A model generated the notes under the pieces. That model searched no databases. It was not told the DNA's origin and saw only the letters and a list, made by a program, of their open reading frames with translations. The position numbers and the translations under genes were made by a program. From Arthrobotrys musiformis (lineage: Eukaryota > Ascomycota > Orbiliomycetes > Orbiliales > Orbiliaceae): 64,000 nt of DNA. The first letter of the stretch is position 1, and the number at the start of each line of letters is the position of its first letter. The stretch lies in assembly GCA_036971715.1 (NCBI GenBank), contig JAVHJL010000008.1:1240001-1304000 (forward strand), read 5' to 3'. Below, piece after piece: positions 10,100 through 22,912 of this stretch.

Positions 10100-13000
10100 G
10101 CACCGGGCGACCTTACTAGCAAGCTTTGGGAGTCCCCGGAGTTCGTACTCTCCGGCCTCGATACAGCAGAATCACTCGTAGACCAACTAGCCCCAAGCGG
10201 TCATGATGGCATCCGATGCTGGAACCTCGATCGGCGCAGGTGTCCCGATTTCATGAGGACGACCGACAGCGAAAGCAAGTGGCCAATCCTAAACCATATT
10301 GCAGCGGTCTGCAAAACCTTCAAGATTTACGCCTGCAAAAACTCCGAATGTCTCAAGAACCTAGAGCATTTGAAAGAACAGAATGCCGTTCCAGAAAGCC
10401 AATGGAATCCGTTCCGAGAATGGGTGCTACAACTTATCTCGTGCCAGCGGTCCGAATTTGTGGCGAATGGAGACACACCAGGCTTTGGCAACCTTGCCAA
10501 TATTATCAAGTCATTTTATTGGATTTTGGATAGCACGATGAGAGCTAATCTAATTCAGGTATTTACCCATATATTCTAATTTCATGCCTCATATTTATCT
10601 ATAGTTGGAGATGTATGTGATAGCGGCGAGGAATCGAAGTCTGATTGAGGATATTATACATAAAAGATTACGGGTACCTACTTCACCAGTGACGATTTCA
10701 GCGAAGTTGACACCATCGACATCTTTCCAATCTGTGAAACGATTTACTGGGCTGTTATTGTCCAGATATCCTTTGGAGAAAATCCAGACTTCTTTGGGGA
10801 GGGATGGAGGAAAGAGATGATACCTGTCAAGATATCAGCGAAAGCAATCGCGGAAGCCACTAAAAAGGCATCTGGTCACATTTGTTTAAACCGACTATGG
10901 AATATCACTCTTGTCAGCGAGAGATCAGAGCAGGACATTCCTTCTCTCGTCAACCTAGCAATTGGAGAAAGATACGAACAGCTTAGGCACCCTGGCCACG
11001 AAAACTGCACCCCGGAACACTGTGATTTTACCTCACTTGACGCCACCAGAGTCACCCAGCTCCACCAATGCCCCCAAACGGACGCAGGCTGTAGGGCGAA
11101 CAAAATTCATTTCGACCCAGCTCTTCTAAAAGATTCAATAGAATCGGGGGGTGGAACCGTTTGGTCTATCGATGCACCATTCCGGGTTCTCCGAGACACC
11201 AAGTATATAGCGATATCTCACGTTTGGGCAGATGGTACCGGTGTCGGAATAGAACCAGCCGGCCGAGTCAATGCTTGTCTGTTCGAATATTTCGCCAACA
11301 TGGCAAGGGCTCTCGAGTGTCAAGGAATCTGGTGGGACACGATCTCGATCCCGACAGAGCCTAAGCTCCGGAGCAAAGCCATTAACGAGATGCACAATAA
11401 TTACTCTCATGCTCAATATACCGTTCTCCATGACCGGTATTTAACCAATTTCGAGTGGGCAGATGACGGAACACCATGCCTCGCAATAATCTTTTCACCT
11501 TGGTTCACTCGGGGTTGGACGGCTCTCGAGTGTATTATGTCTCGGAAAATTAAGGTCGTATTTAAGAAACCTGGAGTTGATACATACGAACCAATCCTTA
11601 AAGATCTCGACGACGAAGTTCTAGCAAAAGATCCTAGCCAATGCTCCCGCGGCCATTGGATTGCATCCACGATTATTCGTCGTCTGCGTCAACCGAACAT
11701 TAACATTTCTGACCAGGGAACATTCGAAGCGACGGGGGTCATTCAAAATGTCAGTGACCTTTTAGCGGTTTTACAACCTCGAAGTACTTCCTGGTCCCGA
11801 GATCGTATGATTATTGCCGGGTTGCTTGCTGGGGTTGAGGTTCATTATGGCGAGAGTGCGGAAGCTATTACCCAGAGGATCTGCCAAAAACTCAAATATA
11901 TTAACCCCGTTAGTCTGGTGCACGAAAAAACGCCAATTGTAGAAACGGGGCCGTGGTCTTGGTGTCCAAAATTTCTTTACGACATGCCAGCGTCCCCACC
12001 CAGCGACTTCCATGGAAGAATCCACCAGGGTGTTATTCACAATGGCACGCTTAAACTCTCGAGCCACACGTGGTTTCGCAGGGTGACTAAAGAGGACGTC
12101 CTTCACCGTCGTATTATCCCGTGTTCAACCCACCCATCTATTTCGTTCAAAATCGAAACTGCGCTTACCCAAGAATGGCACAATTGCCTTGTTCTAGAGT
12201 TAACCCCTATGATTGGTTTGCTTGTAGCAACTATCGAGGAGAATGAGCCTGTTGCATCTGCGGCTGCCTACCTCGATGCCCAGAACGTAGGACAAGTTTT
12301 AGTATGCCGTTATATCGGCAGTGTCAGATTTCTTGAAGACAGATCACTCCATGAGAAGAACATTCTGGGGAGAAGCAATTACGGGGCCTTCATTATCGGA
12401 TCACCGGATGATTTTCCCGAGGATAGAACCAGGAATAGTTTGTGGCCTCTCTCTCATTTACCTCAATCTCAACATATAATTCAGAACATCTTGAACTGGG
12501 ATGAACAGGTTTGGATAGGTGACCACCCTAATGGTGAATTATTTGTTCCAAAGCGGATTAAAGAAAGAATATCCTTTGGGCATTTCCTCCAAGTCGCTAT
12601 GCACGAGGTTGAGATACAGTACGACCCAGCCAACGAAGAGGTGAAGCCCGTTTTAGCAACGACACCTTGCTTTGTCATATCTGGTAAGGGGCTTATCGCG
12701 AGGGTCTCAAAGGCGTGGTCTCTTGAAACACCATTGTATAGCCTTGTTGGCGTAGGATCACGCTGGCCTCCTCCATCAATACCATCAACCGACAGAGTGG
12801 AGCGTCGTGGTAAAACTCTCCTACGGAGAGTCATTGAATTTCCGACACATTCGTTCACGCTGGAATTCGGGAACGATACGTTCACCTATTCGGCGATTAA
12901 GAAGGAGTATATTGAGCCATCTGATACTAATCCCTACCAAGGAATTTGGGCCTGTGAGAATTTACTTGCCTCGCTAGTTCTGAACGACTAGCACTTCCAA

Positions 13001-13534
13001 AGCAGCGGTAAAGTAGATATTAACAGCTTCTTTATTTTATAGGTATATCCCCAACCGGGGAATATGAGCTTCACCTATTTCACCAGCCCGAACCAGCTGA
13101 AATTATGGCAACAAAGCTCACACGGGCTTGGAGTGGGCCTCCCGCTGGCTCTCCAGTATTCCGAGCTGGAGATATAGAAAACCAATTATTACTTTATCCC
13201 AATCGCGAGATCGATTGTGACATCAGCTTAAAGCTCGAGGGTAAGCTGATCCAATTAGATGAATCAAGGGCTCCTGAAACGGCTATGCATTGTACTGCAA
13301 TTGCTGACTCTCAATTTAGTTGATAGTTCTCCAAAGTGGACTTCCAGGTATTTTCACTTCGTGGATCACAATACCATTGATATGGTTCCAGATCCGGATT
13401 TAGATGAGGAGGATGAAGAGGAAAACGTACTTTGGAAATATCGTCGGGTTCCACACGCGGTGTTCTTTCCACCTGAAAATACGAGGTGCCGGACCCCGCC
13501 ACCACGGCATTTCCTGCACTCGAGATATGATTAA
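10100..13534 (+). CDS. Large HET-domain (heterokaryon incompatibility) protein, apparently frameshifted
   Basis: Exons are inferred at 10100-10558, 10605-12953, 13043-13240 and 13320-13534. The true 5' end is not found. The HET domain is clear: KYIAISHVWADGTG, CQGIWWDTISIPTEP, INEMHNNYSHAQYTVLHDRY and SPWFTRGWTALECIMSRKIK. It is preceded by a Cys/His cluster (HENCTPEHC, then LHQCPQTDAGC) that could bind metal. The C-terminal part, NPYQGIWACISPTGEYELHL, resembles the beta-rich tail found in some fungal F-box and HET proteins. In the second exon the frame breaks: the reading frame entering at 10605 stops at 10820, while strong coding in another frame starts near 10670. One missing A in the A4 tract at 10662-10665 would explain it. 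HET proteins trigger cell death on non-self fusion. The first coding exon may lie in 9379-9621 through a long intron, or be a tiny ATG exon near 10050. Confidence 0.75.
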
Positions 13535-13976
13535 GATTCGCGCAAGCAATTACATACCTGAGGGGCCTTGAGGGAATTTTTTTTTTTTTTCAAGATACTT
13601 TCTTTCACAATGGCATTAAGCGCCAAGTTTCGTGTATACCTGTCAATCTCCCCTTGACTTATATAACTTATCATATACGAAAATTTAATGCATTTAAATT
13701 GGAATCCTAGACTACTAATATTCGAATTCGTAACAACGGAGTACGATAGAAATAGGCTTTACTTAATGCACCCAAAAGAAGTTAAGCTTCCCATTGAGAT
13801 AACTTCTTAGCTTAGACCCATAATTACCCGTTAGACCCCTTGTACCTGGCCAGGCCCGGTTTGCGTCGCCGAAGTATTATATAGCACGCCATGGATCGGA
13901 TTTGTTGCAAATTATCTTAGCAACGCACCGAAGTACCGCCAGCGCCGGATATTCTGACCCTCAATCCACTCCCCTC
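13535..13976. other. Intergenic
   Basis: This is the 3' flank of the HET gene, with a T14 tract at about 13577-13590, and the promoter of the monooxygenase. It holds no ORF of note. Confidence 0.5.
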
Positions 13977-15541
13977 ATGTCAATAGTCAGGATGCTTCCT
14001 AAGATTAGGAAGGTAGCGGTTCTAGGAGGCGGGCCATCCGGGGTAGTAGCCGCCAAATGTCTTCTATCGGAAGGCTTAACCCCGGTGGTTTTCGAGCAGC
14101 GGCCTAGTTTCGGCGGGGTGTGGAATTACACCCCAGAGACGAAATCACGCCTGGATCATATTCCCCAGGAAGACCCGAATCTCGACGATGAACCGGTTCC
14201 GGATTCGCGGGGTTCCGGGAAACCTGTCTTCATGAGCCCGATTTACAACGAGTTGGAAACTAATATTCCCAAGAACCTCATGGTGTTTAATAAGACGCCG
14301 TTTAATGAGGAGTTGCAACTTTTCCCGGGACATGAGGATACGAAGCTTTACATCCAGGAATTCTCGAAAGGCCTCGAAAGGTATACGGAATTCAATCGAA
14401 GAGTTCTGAAACTTGTTCGGCAGGACGGATTAAAGTGGGAAGTCGAAACGCAGGATGTGATATCGACGAAAACTGAGAAGTCAGTGTTTGATGCAGTTGT
14501 TATTACGACAGGGCATTACAATGTCCCTTATATACCACCGATAAATGGTATCGAGGAATTTGAACGAGATCATCCTGGGGCAATATTGCATTCGAAATAC
14601 TTTCGAGTTGCGGATGGATATACGGGAAAGGTACTAACCGAGTCCCCTACGACCTCCCCCATCGATGTATTGTCACAATGATCCTGACTATACTTTAGAA
14701 AGTCATTGTGGTGGGAAATTCCGCTAGCGGGATTGATATTGCAGCTCAGATTTCAGAAGTCTCGCAGGTCCCGCTCCTTCAATCTTGCAGGAGCAGAGGC
14801 GCATACAAGGATTTCCCTCTTTTGAACCCGGAAAAGATCAAAATTGTTCCAACAATCGAGAAGTTTGTGCCCGAGGACAGAACTGTCATATTTTCAGATG
14901 GAACCGTTGAGAAACATATTGATGTAATATTGTTTTGCACGTAAGTTCCCGCTTCTTATTTTTCGCAAAGAGTTCGACGCTCAAACCAACGAATTAAATT
15001 ATGGGACTTTAGAGGATACCTTCATTCGCTCCCATTTTTAGAAGAGTCTACGAAGCCATCTGAGCAGATGGTAACAGATGGTTTCTATATTCATCGACTA
15101 TATCAGCATCTATTCTACATTCCACGCCCAACACTATCAATCGTCGGGCTACCTACCAAGGTCATACCGTTCCCATTTGTGGAAACCCAGGCAGCCGCTG
15201 TTGCGGGCGTATATTCGGGACGCTTGGATCTACCTTCCGAAGAATCCATGGATGCTTGGGAGAAAGAGTTATTGCGACAGAGGCCTGGGGATAGGCATTT
15301 TCATTTTTTGAGTTTTCCGCAGGATGCCGATTATATGGACAGGTTGAATGAATGGAGCCAGGAGAAACCATCTGATACAAAGGCATTATACCAACCTACT
15401 CAGTGGGGAGAAAAAGAAAGATGGATTCGCCAGAATACCCCTAAAATAAAGGCAGCCTTCCTGGTCGCAAAGTCTGAAGGACGTATAGTCAAAACGATGG
15501 AAGAGCTGGGGTTTCATTTTGAAGGTGATGAGGATAAATAG
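13977..15541 (+). CDS. Flavin-containing monooxygenase (FMO family)
   Basis: Three exons (13977-14630, 14699-14940, 15013-15541) give about 474 aa, a normal fungal FMO length. The FAD-binding Rossmann motif VAVLGGGPSGVVAAKCL sits at the N-terminus, followed by the typical FGGVWNY. The NADP-binding motif VIVVGNSASGIDIA lies right after the first intron. The signature FxGxxxHxxxY appears as HPGAILHSKYF, so the first aromatic residue is His. ILFCTGYLHSLPFL matches the FATGY-type motif before the C-terminal part. FMOs oxygenate soft nucleophiles (N, S) using NADPH and O2. The substrate cannot be read from the sequence. Translation could also begin at the in-frame ATG at 13902, but the start at 13977 puts the usual short leader before the Rossmann fold. 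The intron boundaries keep frame exactly. Confidence 0.88.
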
Positions 15542-16261
15542 ACGACGACAGTTAGAGGATGCCTGCAGGACAAAGTGATTGGCGGCTTCTGGTTGGATAT
15601 GCATATGCTGGATATATCGATATATATAGTACATATAAGCACTTAGGTAATAAATATAGAATATAAATAGGTGGTGTCTACTGGAGTATTGGTTAATTTT
15701 GTGTGGGTTCCGCTCGACGGAGCGCTCTGGCTAAGCAAGTTTACAACCTCTCAATCTCTGCACGCCATTGCATTCGAAGACACGCAGTCCCCATCGACAG
15801 GATCTAGAAGCTGAGTCGTGCATACGGAAAGGGAAACATTCCATACCATCGAAACAAATCCTCATCCAACTCTCTCATCAGCCTTCCCTCCTCCTCCTCC
15901 TCTATAAACTCTTCTCGGCCATCTGCCGCTGGTTCTCGCCACCAACTGCGTTGGGAACGAGGTTCTGTTGTTGTTTGGCGAGGCCAAATTTCCCCATCAT
16001 CTGGGCAGCTGGTACGCAAGAAAGGCAGCAGAACTCCCCTTAATTTGGGACAGTCGATGGAGACGTAAATGTCCTAATCTATTGACAGGTAGCTCGAGCT
16101 CCCTCCGAAGATTACTTTTTCTTCTTCTTCTGGCCATCTCTGGGTAGCTTACGGCTTCGTCCTTTCGCTTTCGATCTTACCTCGCGTCTCTGGACGTCTT
16201 ACCGGGAGAACACCCAGCGCCAGCCTGCATTGCATAGGGACAAACGTGCTGGACTCAGACG
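15542..16261. other. Intergenic / 5' UTR of the chromodomain gene
   Basis: AATAAA-type sequence near 15650 may mark the FMO 3' end. Pyrimidine-rich stretches (15880-15910, 16115-16135) precede the next start codon, as in many fungal 5' leaders. Confidence 0.5.
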
Positions 16262-19200
16262 ATGGCGCGTAAGACCTCTGTGCCCCAAAGTCAGGCCCCC
16301 TACCGACCTGGCCGGGTATCCACAGCCACCAACACAGAACATAACTTGAGGGATAAGTCGCCTGTTGGATATAAAAACGATTCTGACGCTGAAAAAGAAT
16401 CACCACCCACCACTCAATCGAGTGAAGGTGACGGCATATGGTGGGAAGTAAAGCAAATAACAGCAGAACGGCGTCGGAAAGGGAAAAGAGAGTATCGTGT
16501 GGAATATGAGGGAATCAACTTGGAAACGGGCGAGCCATGGCCGCAAGAGTGGGTAAGTCCATACTTGCAAGCCTTCTTATAACCCTATCCGCTGTTACAT
16601 AATGCTAATATACTCGAATAATAGAAGCCTTGGAATTGGGTCACCAATGCGCTCGTTGAAGATTGGGAAACCCGAAAGGCTAAAAACAAGAAGAGACGAA
16701 GGGCATCATCGAGTGCCAGCCCTGCCAGCCCTGTCCCCCAAGCCCAGGCTGAAGTTGGTGCCTGTAAATCTGTGAGGATATCGGATCAGGATATCAAGCG
16801 ATATCGAAATGGCCAAAAAAGACGAAAAACTACCAAGGAAAATCCAATTGTGATATCCTCATCAGAGGGTGAGGAAGAAGCGGCGAGGCTGACCCCTGGA
16901 AACCAGTCTCCGGACCCAGTTCAGGAAGAGCAAGGAGAAGGTGATCTAGGCGTGGAAATCGAGGAAATCTCTGAAGATGATGCCGAGCCCCGTGTGACCA
17001 AGTCCCGTCACCGACAAATAGTGGAATCCAGCCAAAGTGGCGAGAATATCTCGCAGGTTTGTGCAAATGGCCAGGATTCGCAACCTCCGTCTGAGAAACT
17101 TGTCGCTGTTGAGATACTAGTCAGACACGATCTAGGTTCATCTCTATATTCTTCTTTCCATCAACCATCCTCTCCATCGAACGAAAGAGAAGATGATGAA
17201 CCCCAAGTGCTTCCGAGCATACATAGTCTGGGAGAGGAACCTGGCGAGGACCTTGTCGAGGAGGGAGAGTCCCCCCCAGAGATAACGGTCTTTGGGCGTT
17301 CCGACAAGGTCCACATACAAGTAGCGCACACGCAGAGCTCTTTCAAGGGTAGAAGAGAGATACCAGACTCTCAATCGTCTGAGGCGACGTCGATACATCT
17401 GACCCCAGCTGATCAGCGACCAGTGCCCGAAACTCCTCTGCACGGTCAACCTACAGCTGCCCCTTCCAGTGTTGGTCAGTTTTTATCTGCTCGAGAGATT
17501 GACCCAACGAGGCCAGTTTCAGGCCCCTCGTCCCCCCAGCTAAATGTTGATGACGCCTTTGAGAGTATACCAGATTCTTCGAATCGGGTATTCTCTCAGG
17601 ACGTCAGGGAGCTCACGGCTCGAAGCCAGAGTCAGAGCCAGAGTTCGAAGGATTCTCAAGCCTCGCGCGTTTCTCTACCATCGGCACAATTGAGCTTTGG
17701 GAAAATCGGAGTTACTCCATCCTTTCAAAGCTTTCCTGACAGTGGGGAAGTCAAGGCGATTTATGATGTCGAGCAGAAACCTGGGGGTGGGTCGAATCTT
17801 AGATCTGCTGGGGAACCACAGCCAGTTGTGCTGGCCGGGAAAAGTGTTGCGGATGAGGCTTCGTCCTTTACTCGCCCAGATCCACCTTCCCAGTCACAAA
17901 CACCTTACACCAACCTTGAACCTTTAACTGCAACCAACATCCCACGCCGTACACAGCAAAGCGCTTCAACTACTGATAAAGATTCGTTTGTAACGCCTAC
18001 TAGTTTCCCTGAAGGTAGTATTGATGATGCCTTGGAGCTAGCGACAGCTCCAGAACATCCATTTGAACCACTTGCATCTCACAGACATAATACCATCCGA
18101 ATTCTACAGGAAGCTGTAGAATCGCGTCCTGAAGACATCGTGGATTCGGATTTAGAAACCCCCATACAACCAGCTCAGGTAAGTTCGCTTCTTTATATTC
18201 CTGAAAATATTGTAGCCTGCTGCTAAAGGTAGATGTTCATCGCGGCGCAGCTGGAGAACAGCCCGTCGCACGATCAGGGACAAGGTGAAGTTGCTGGACT
18301 TAGCAACCTACCACAACTTCGCAACCAAGAATCCAGCGAACTTTTGGCTGCTGGTCTTATTCCTGATCTATTGCACCCTTCTCCATCGGTGCTATCACCC
18401 AGAACACCAGTCCAAGAAGAAGACCCTCTTCAAGGCGGCCGTTCTGCTTCATCGACTCCTTGTGGCCCAATACCCGCGAGTGCTAGACCCACTCCTGTGA
18501 CGGTATTGGGCTACTTACAATCGCAGAGATCTGTCCAGAAAGCCCTCGAGGGATCCGAGGATCTCTCTTCTGACGGCATCGTGAAAAGTGGCACAGCCCT
18601 CGATTACGCCGGCCGCGAGGACCCTCAAGGGAAAGAACTTTTATTGCCGTCGGGAACGGCTGTCTTAGACGAACAAAAGCAATCCAATACATCTTCGAAC
18701 CGGGAAGCCATGTCAGCAGGTCCAGTATCACCGCTTCTCAGTGTGGTTGATATTGCCGTTGCGCCCGAGCATCGCCCGAGCCCTCAAAGACAGGTTGTAT
18801 CAACAAGGTCGTCTAATCTGTTGCCACAGGCATCGCCCGAGCCTCTCAGTGACTCCAAGGAATCACCATCTGGCGCGGCATCGGGCAACAAAGTCGCTGA
18901 CACTCGGGAGGAGACTCCCGTCACTGAGAGCCCGCCTATTATTGACGATGAGTATCTTGCAGCATCACAGGCTCTTCGTTTGCTCCGGGAATCACCGCGC
19001 TCAGCCCTGAATGAGGTTTTCCTAGCGATCCCACTCACAGAAAACCAACAAAGGATATACCAAGAAACCATCTTGGATAGGTATCGAGATGTTGAGGCTT
19101 TTTATGGCATCAAAAATACTCAAAGCCAGGGCGGAGATATCAACCTCGGAACAATCGAAAATATCGTCTACGACCTTGATCGAGTTTCTAACCATTGGGA

Positions 19201-21367
19201 GCTCTCTGAAGGTCGCAAGTATACTAGTCAAGATGAAGGCCCTAAACTTGTGAAATGGTTTCGCAAGCAGTCGTCTAAATTCGATTTCCTATTTCGACTT
19301 TTGAAGAAGCTGCGGGATCAGTCGTACTCAGTTGCGCTTGTTTTAGAGACCGGGCTGCTTATGGTACCACGAACCCCTCCGATTAATTGGTTAAGATTAG
19401 AGGCTAATTTATTACTAAGGACTACGCCGATATTTTCTTCAGATCTGCTGGTTACCAGTTCACTCGTTTCAGCGCAGAAAGTGGAGCGGAAGTTATTACT
19501 CCAACTCCGGAGACCCAAAAACTCCGTCTCTTCCTAGTACCATCTTCTGATATGGCTAAAGGCATTTCCATGGTAATGGCCTTTTCTTTGCTTCTCGATC
19601 TTATATGGCAGCTTCTAACTATCGTTCATCAGCCCTCTGCCAACCTAGTCATCGCTATGGACTCATCCCTAGATTCCTCCTGCCAGCACATCCATCAGCT
19701 TCGAAACACGGGGCCTTCACAGGCACCGATACTTCATTTAATCCCGATCAACACTATCGCGCATATACGTGAATATCTACCGGATTCTTCTAACGCTTCT
19801 ACCCGTAGCGTTATCCGTGACTTTCTAAACCCAGTTCTATACGCAGCGATTCTTGTACGCGATCATGCAGGCATTCTCCCACGGAACATCCAGAGCCACC
19901 TCGACGCTCTTTCTGAGGCGGATGTCTTCTCTTGGCTCGAGGAATTGCGAGTCACAGAGAATAACTTCCTTCCACCTCTGCCTTTAAAATTCCAAAATAC
20001 TCAGATAGAACCGCCAGTATCTCAGACTGCAGTCCTGAGCACTAGTCCCGCCAGGAAAAGAATACTCGTAGGTAGCCCCCGATTTTTGAATTTTCAGGTC
20101 TTCCCCCTAGTTCAGCGTACTAAACTGTTCATTTAATAGTCACAAAGCATTGCACCTAGTACTGCGGACGCCAAACATAAAAGGCAGAGGATTGATATGG
20201 AGCAAACTCTACCAGGGTGCAGCCAAGATACTCCAATGCTCGATTCCGACAGCGCCCCCGTGGAGCCAGGAAGTGTTCTTGGGGATCCCGTAACTGGGCT
20301 TGAAGCAAAAATTATCCCACCGTCTAATGCTTCAGATGCCACCACGCATGTGACAAGCACCATCCCCCCCGAGATAGTGAAGCCAGTGGAAGAACAATCA
20401 GCTACAGTTGGAACGCCCGATAGGAGTATGATAACGGCGGACCAAGGACCGGCCCCAGTAGCAAGCGAGGAGAAAACAAATGAGCCCATTTTAGAGGAAG
20501 AAACCGAGGAAGAGCTGCTAAACGGACTAGTAAGTGTTGTTACTCCCCCTTCACTCTCCCTCCCATAGCTAATACTCCTCAATCAACAAAAAGACTAGGG
20601 ATGAAGCGATATCCCTCCTCCGTCAATACATGGAGGCTTTGTGGGAGAGCAAAGTCCGATTTGATGAGTTCGAAAGGGATGTCTCCAATCGTGAAGTTGA
20701 TTATCAGGAACAACGTGATAAAGTCATTGGGTTGAATCAGACGATCCGGTGGCAGGCAAGCCAGATTCAAACTTTGATGGCACAGAAGGAAAAGGCACAG
20801 AAAACCGCAGACCAAGCGATTCGAGATCGGGATCAAGCCCGCGGCGAAGTACAGCGCTTCATCAAGGCATTGAAAGACACCGAACAAGGGGAATCCGAAC
20901 GAATGAAAATTATTTCGCAGAACGCGGAGCTCAAAGAGCGTCTTAGCGAACTTGAGCGTAAACAGCAATCTGCCGCAAAGGATGCAGAATTTGTTCGAGA
21001 ACAGTACCAAAAGGCTTCACAAGGGACCAGCGTCCTCATGGCGGAAAAGGGACAGCTAGAGGAACAAGTCGAGGTTCTCACACGCCGATCCGATGGTGTT
21101 AAAGTTCAACTTAAGGAGATGAATATGGACCGCGAGCGATCAAGGTACCAACGCCGAATTAGTGAGATGAACGCGAAGCTCGACAGGGCCCACAAGCAGA
21201 TTGCCTCGCTAGAAGTTGAGAAAAAGCGAGTAGAGAGAACTCGGGGTGTCCAGACGAGGGCGTCAAGCATCCCCCCTCGAGGCGCACAATCCAGTCCCGT
21301 TCCCACTCGCCCTGGAAGTCCATCCACAACTACTCATCGCAGTCTGCGTAACAGCGAAAGCGCCTAG
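16262..21367 (+). CDS. Chromodomain-Hda2/3-coiled-coil protein (HDA1-type deacetylase complex subunit)
   Basis: Six exons, all joined in phase 0 (16262-16552, 16625-18178, 18251-19363, 19420-20067, 20140-20529, 20594-21367), give about 1,589 aa. Residues ~58-115 resemble a chromodomain: WWEVKQITAE, REYRVEYEGINLETGEPW and NWVTNALVEDW, which spans an exon junction. Residues ~875-1180 match the Hda2/Hda3 (class II HDAC complex subunit) family: IPLTENQQRIYQETI, SSKFDFLFRLLKKLRDQSYS and NLVIAMDSSLD, then ILHLIPINTIAHI. The C-terminal ~250 residues form a long coiled coil. The region between chromodomain and Hda domain is disordered and Ser/Pro-rich, with a SUMO-interaction-like NPIVISSSEGEEE. The likely role is a scaffold bringing an Hda1-type deacetylase to chromatin, comparable to CDP-2-like subunits in Neurospora. 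The subunit identity is inferred. Confidence 0.85.
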
Positions 21368-22912
21368 GGGGCTCGTCGTCGCAAATCAGCTGCTAAAGAT
21401 AAGGAATGAGCGTCTGTTTTCTGTTTCTGGAAGGCATTTCTTTTTGTTTTAATTCACCAATTTCTCAACTCCTTTCGAAATTCTGTTTACTAGCACACCG
21501 AGCGTCGTCCTGGTATCATCCTTAACTTTTATTTCCTTCCTTTTTTGCTTATTTTTTCCTTTTTCATTTTCGGAGTTTAGAAGCTGGTGGCGCTTTGATT
21601 TTTTTCTTTTCTTTACTTTACTTTATGGTTAACTATGGGATTGTACTCCATGCTCCATTCCCGCCCTCTATTCAATTTACTTTACAATTATTAGTAACCC
21701 TTGCATTAATCGTCTTTACTTTTTTATGGTCTGGGAAATTGCATCGGCAGACCAGACTGCATATGTAGATATTATGGCCTGATAGATTGTATAGGCGGGG
21801 ATGTTTACAAATGAAATACCTCGATGGCTAAGCCTTTGTAATCCCAAGATATATAGCACACGCACAGCCTGTGGCAGCCGTAGTCTACGACCATTTGAAG
21901 TACTCTCAACTTCTCAATTGATCAAGGAGAAATAATACGTATTCCCACTTCAAGGGTTTGTAAAAGCCATAGAAAATACTAGCACACTTGTAGAATTGGT
22001 TTTTTGCGTTATTGCTATGTCCATGTCCATTTCCCTTTTTTTTGGTCCCTTGCTATCAAGGATCGAAATTCCTAGGCAATATTGAAATTTGGTTTTCAAT
22101 GAAACGAAGAAACAGGAATTTGGAATAAAACCGTGCGTAGCGGGTCTCTCGTGTACCATCCCTCGAACGGACGTATACCCGGATATGAAACGAAAGACGA
22201 GGTTAAAATAGGGTATATCATCAAAAGATAAATAAATAAAAAAAACGAAAAGACAAGGAAAAAGGCCTAAAATACGATACAGAGCTAAGTATACGTGAAC
22301 AAAGGTTTAAGATTCGTAGAAGGTGTAAAGAAAGAAGAAGAAGAAGAAGAAGAAAACAAAAAGAAGAAGAAGAAGAAGAATAAGATCGTAGTTAGACACG
22401 GGGAGGAGTAGGGGGGAAGATTCAGAAGTAGAGAAGCTTCCCGCATAAATCGGGCCACGCGGGAAGCGTGCTGCACGTGGGCCATCATGCTGGAGATTTA
22501 AACGTTTTTTTAGAGTTGCGGTTGATCTCCATGTGTTCATGCGACCTAGGCCTAGGGTCTAGAGTGAAAGGAAACGCACCGCTAAGTCGTTAAAAGATTA
22601 ATAGGAGACAAGGAGATAGGAAATTGGTTCGGTCGTAAGAATCATTAGAGGGGTGGGGGAAGATATGTGTGCAATCGAGACTTCGAAGAGTGAGGTTGAG
22701 TCGGGCAGGGGATTCGTAGTCAATCAATATGTGGATAAGATCATATTTCAAAAATTTGTACAAACAGTCAGGCGGGCGGGTGGGGGAGAACCTCATCTGA
22801 AGATTTGAGTAGAGGGTAAAGAGAATAAGCACTGCTATTGAAATAATAAAATGAAACTAGCTTCCATTACAGAAAGTTATAGTTATATTATTTCTAGACT
22901 ACTATTGAAGTT
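21368..22912. other. Gene-poor region, convergent 3' flanks
   Basis: T-rich sequence after 21400 is probably the 3' UTR of the chromodomain gene. A GAA/AAG repeat lies at 22332-22382. No supported coding sequence is seen. Confidence 0.5.
22332..22382. repeat. Purine-rich (GAA)n simple repeat
   Basis: There are two runs of AAG/GAA triplets interrupted by AAACAAAAAG, all purine on the plus strand. Short ORFs reading polyphenylalanine or polyserine across it are artefacts. Confidence 0.85.

Noticed and set aside
13902..13976. Upstream in-frame ATG of the FMO gene
   Set aside because: It adds 25 residues with no targeting character, so the ATG at 13977 is preferred, though not proven.
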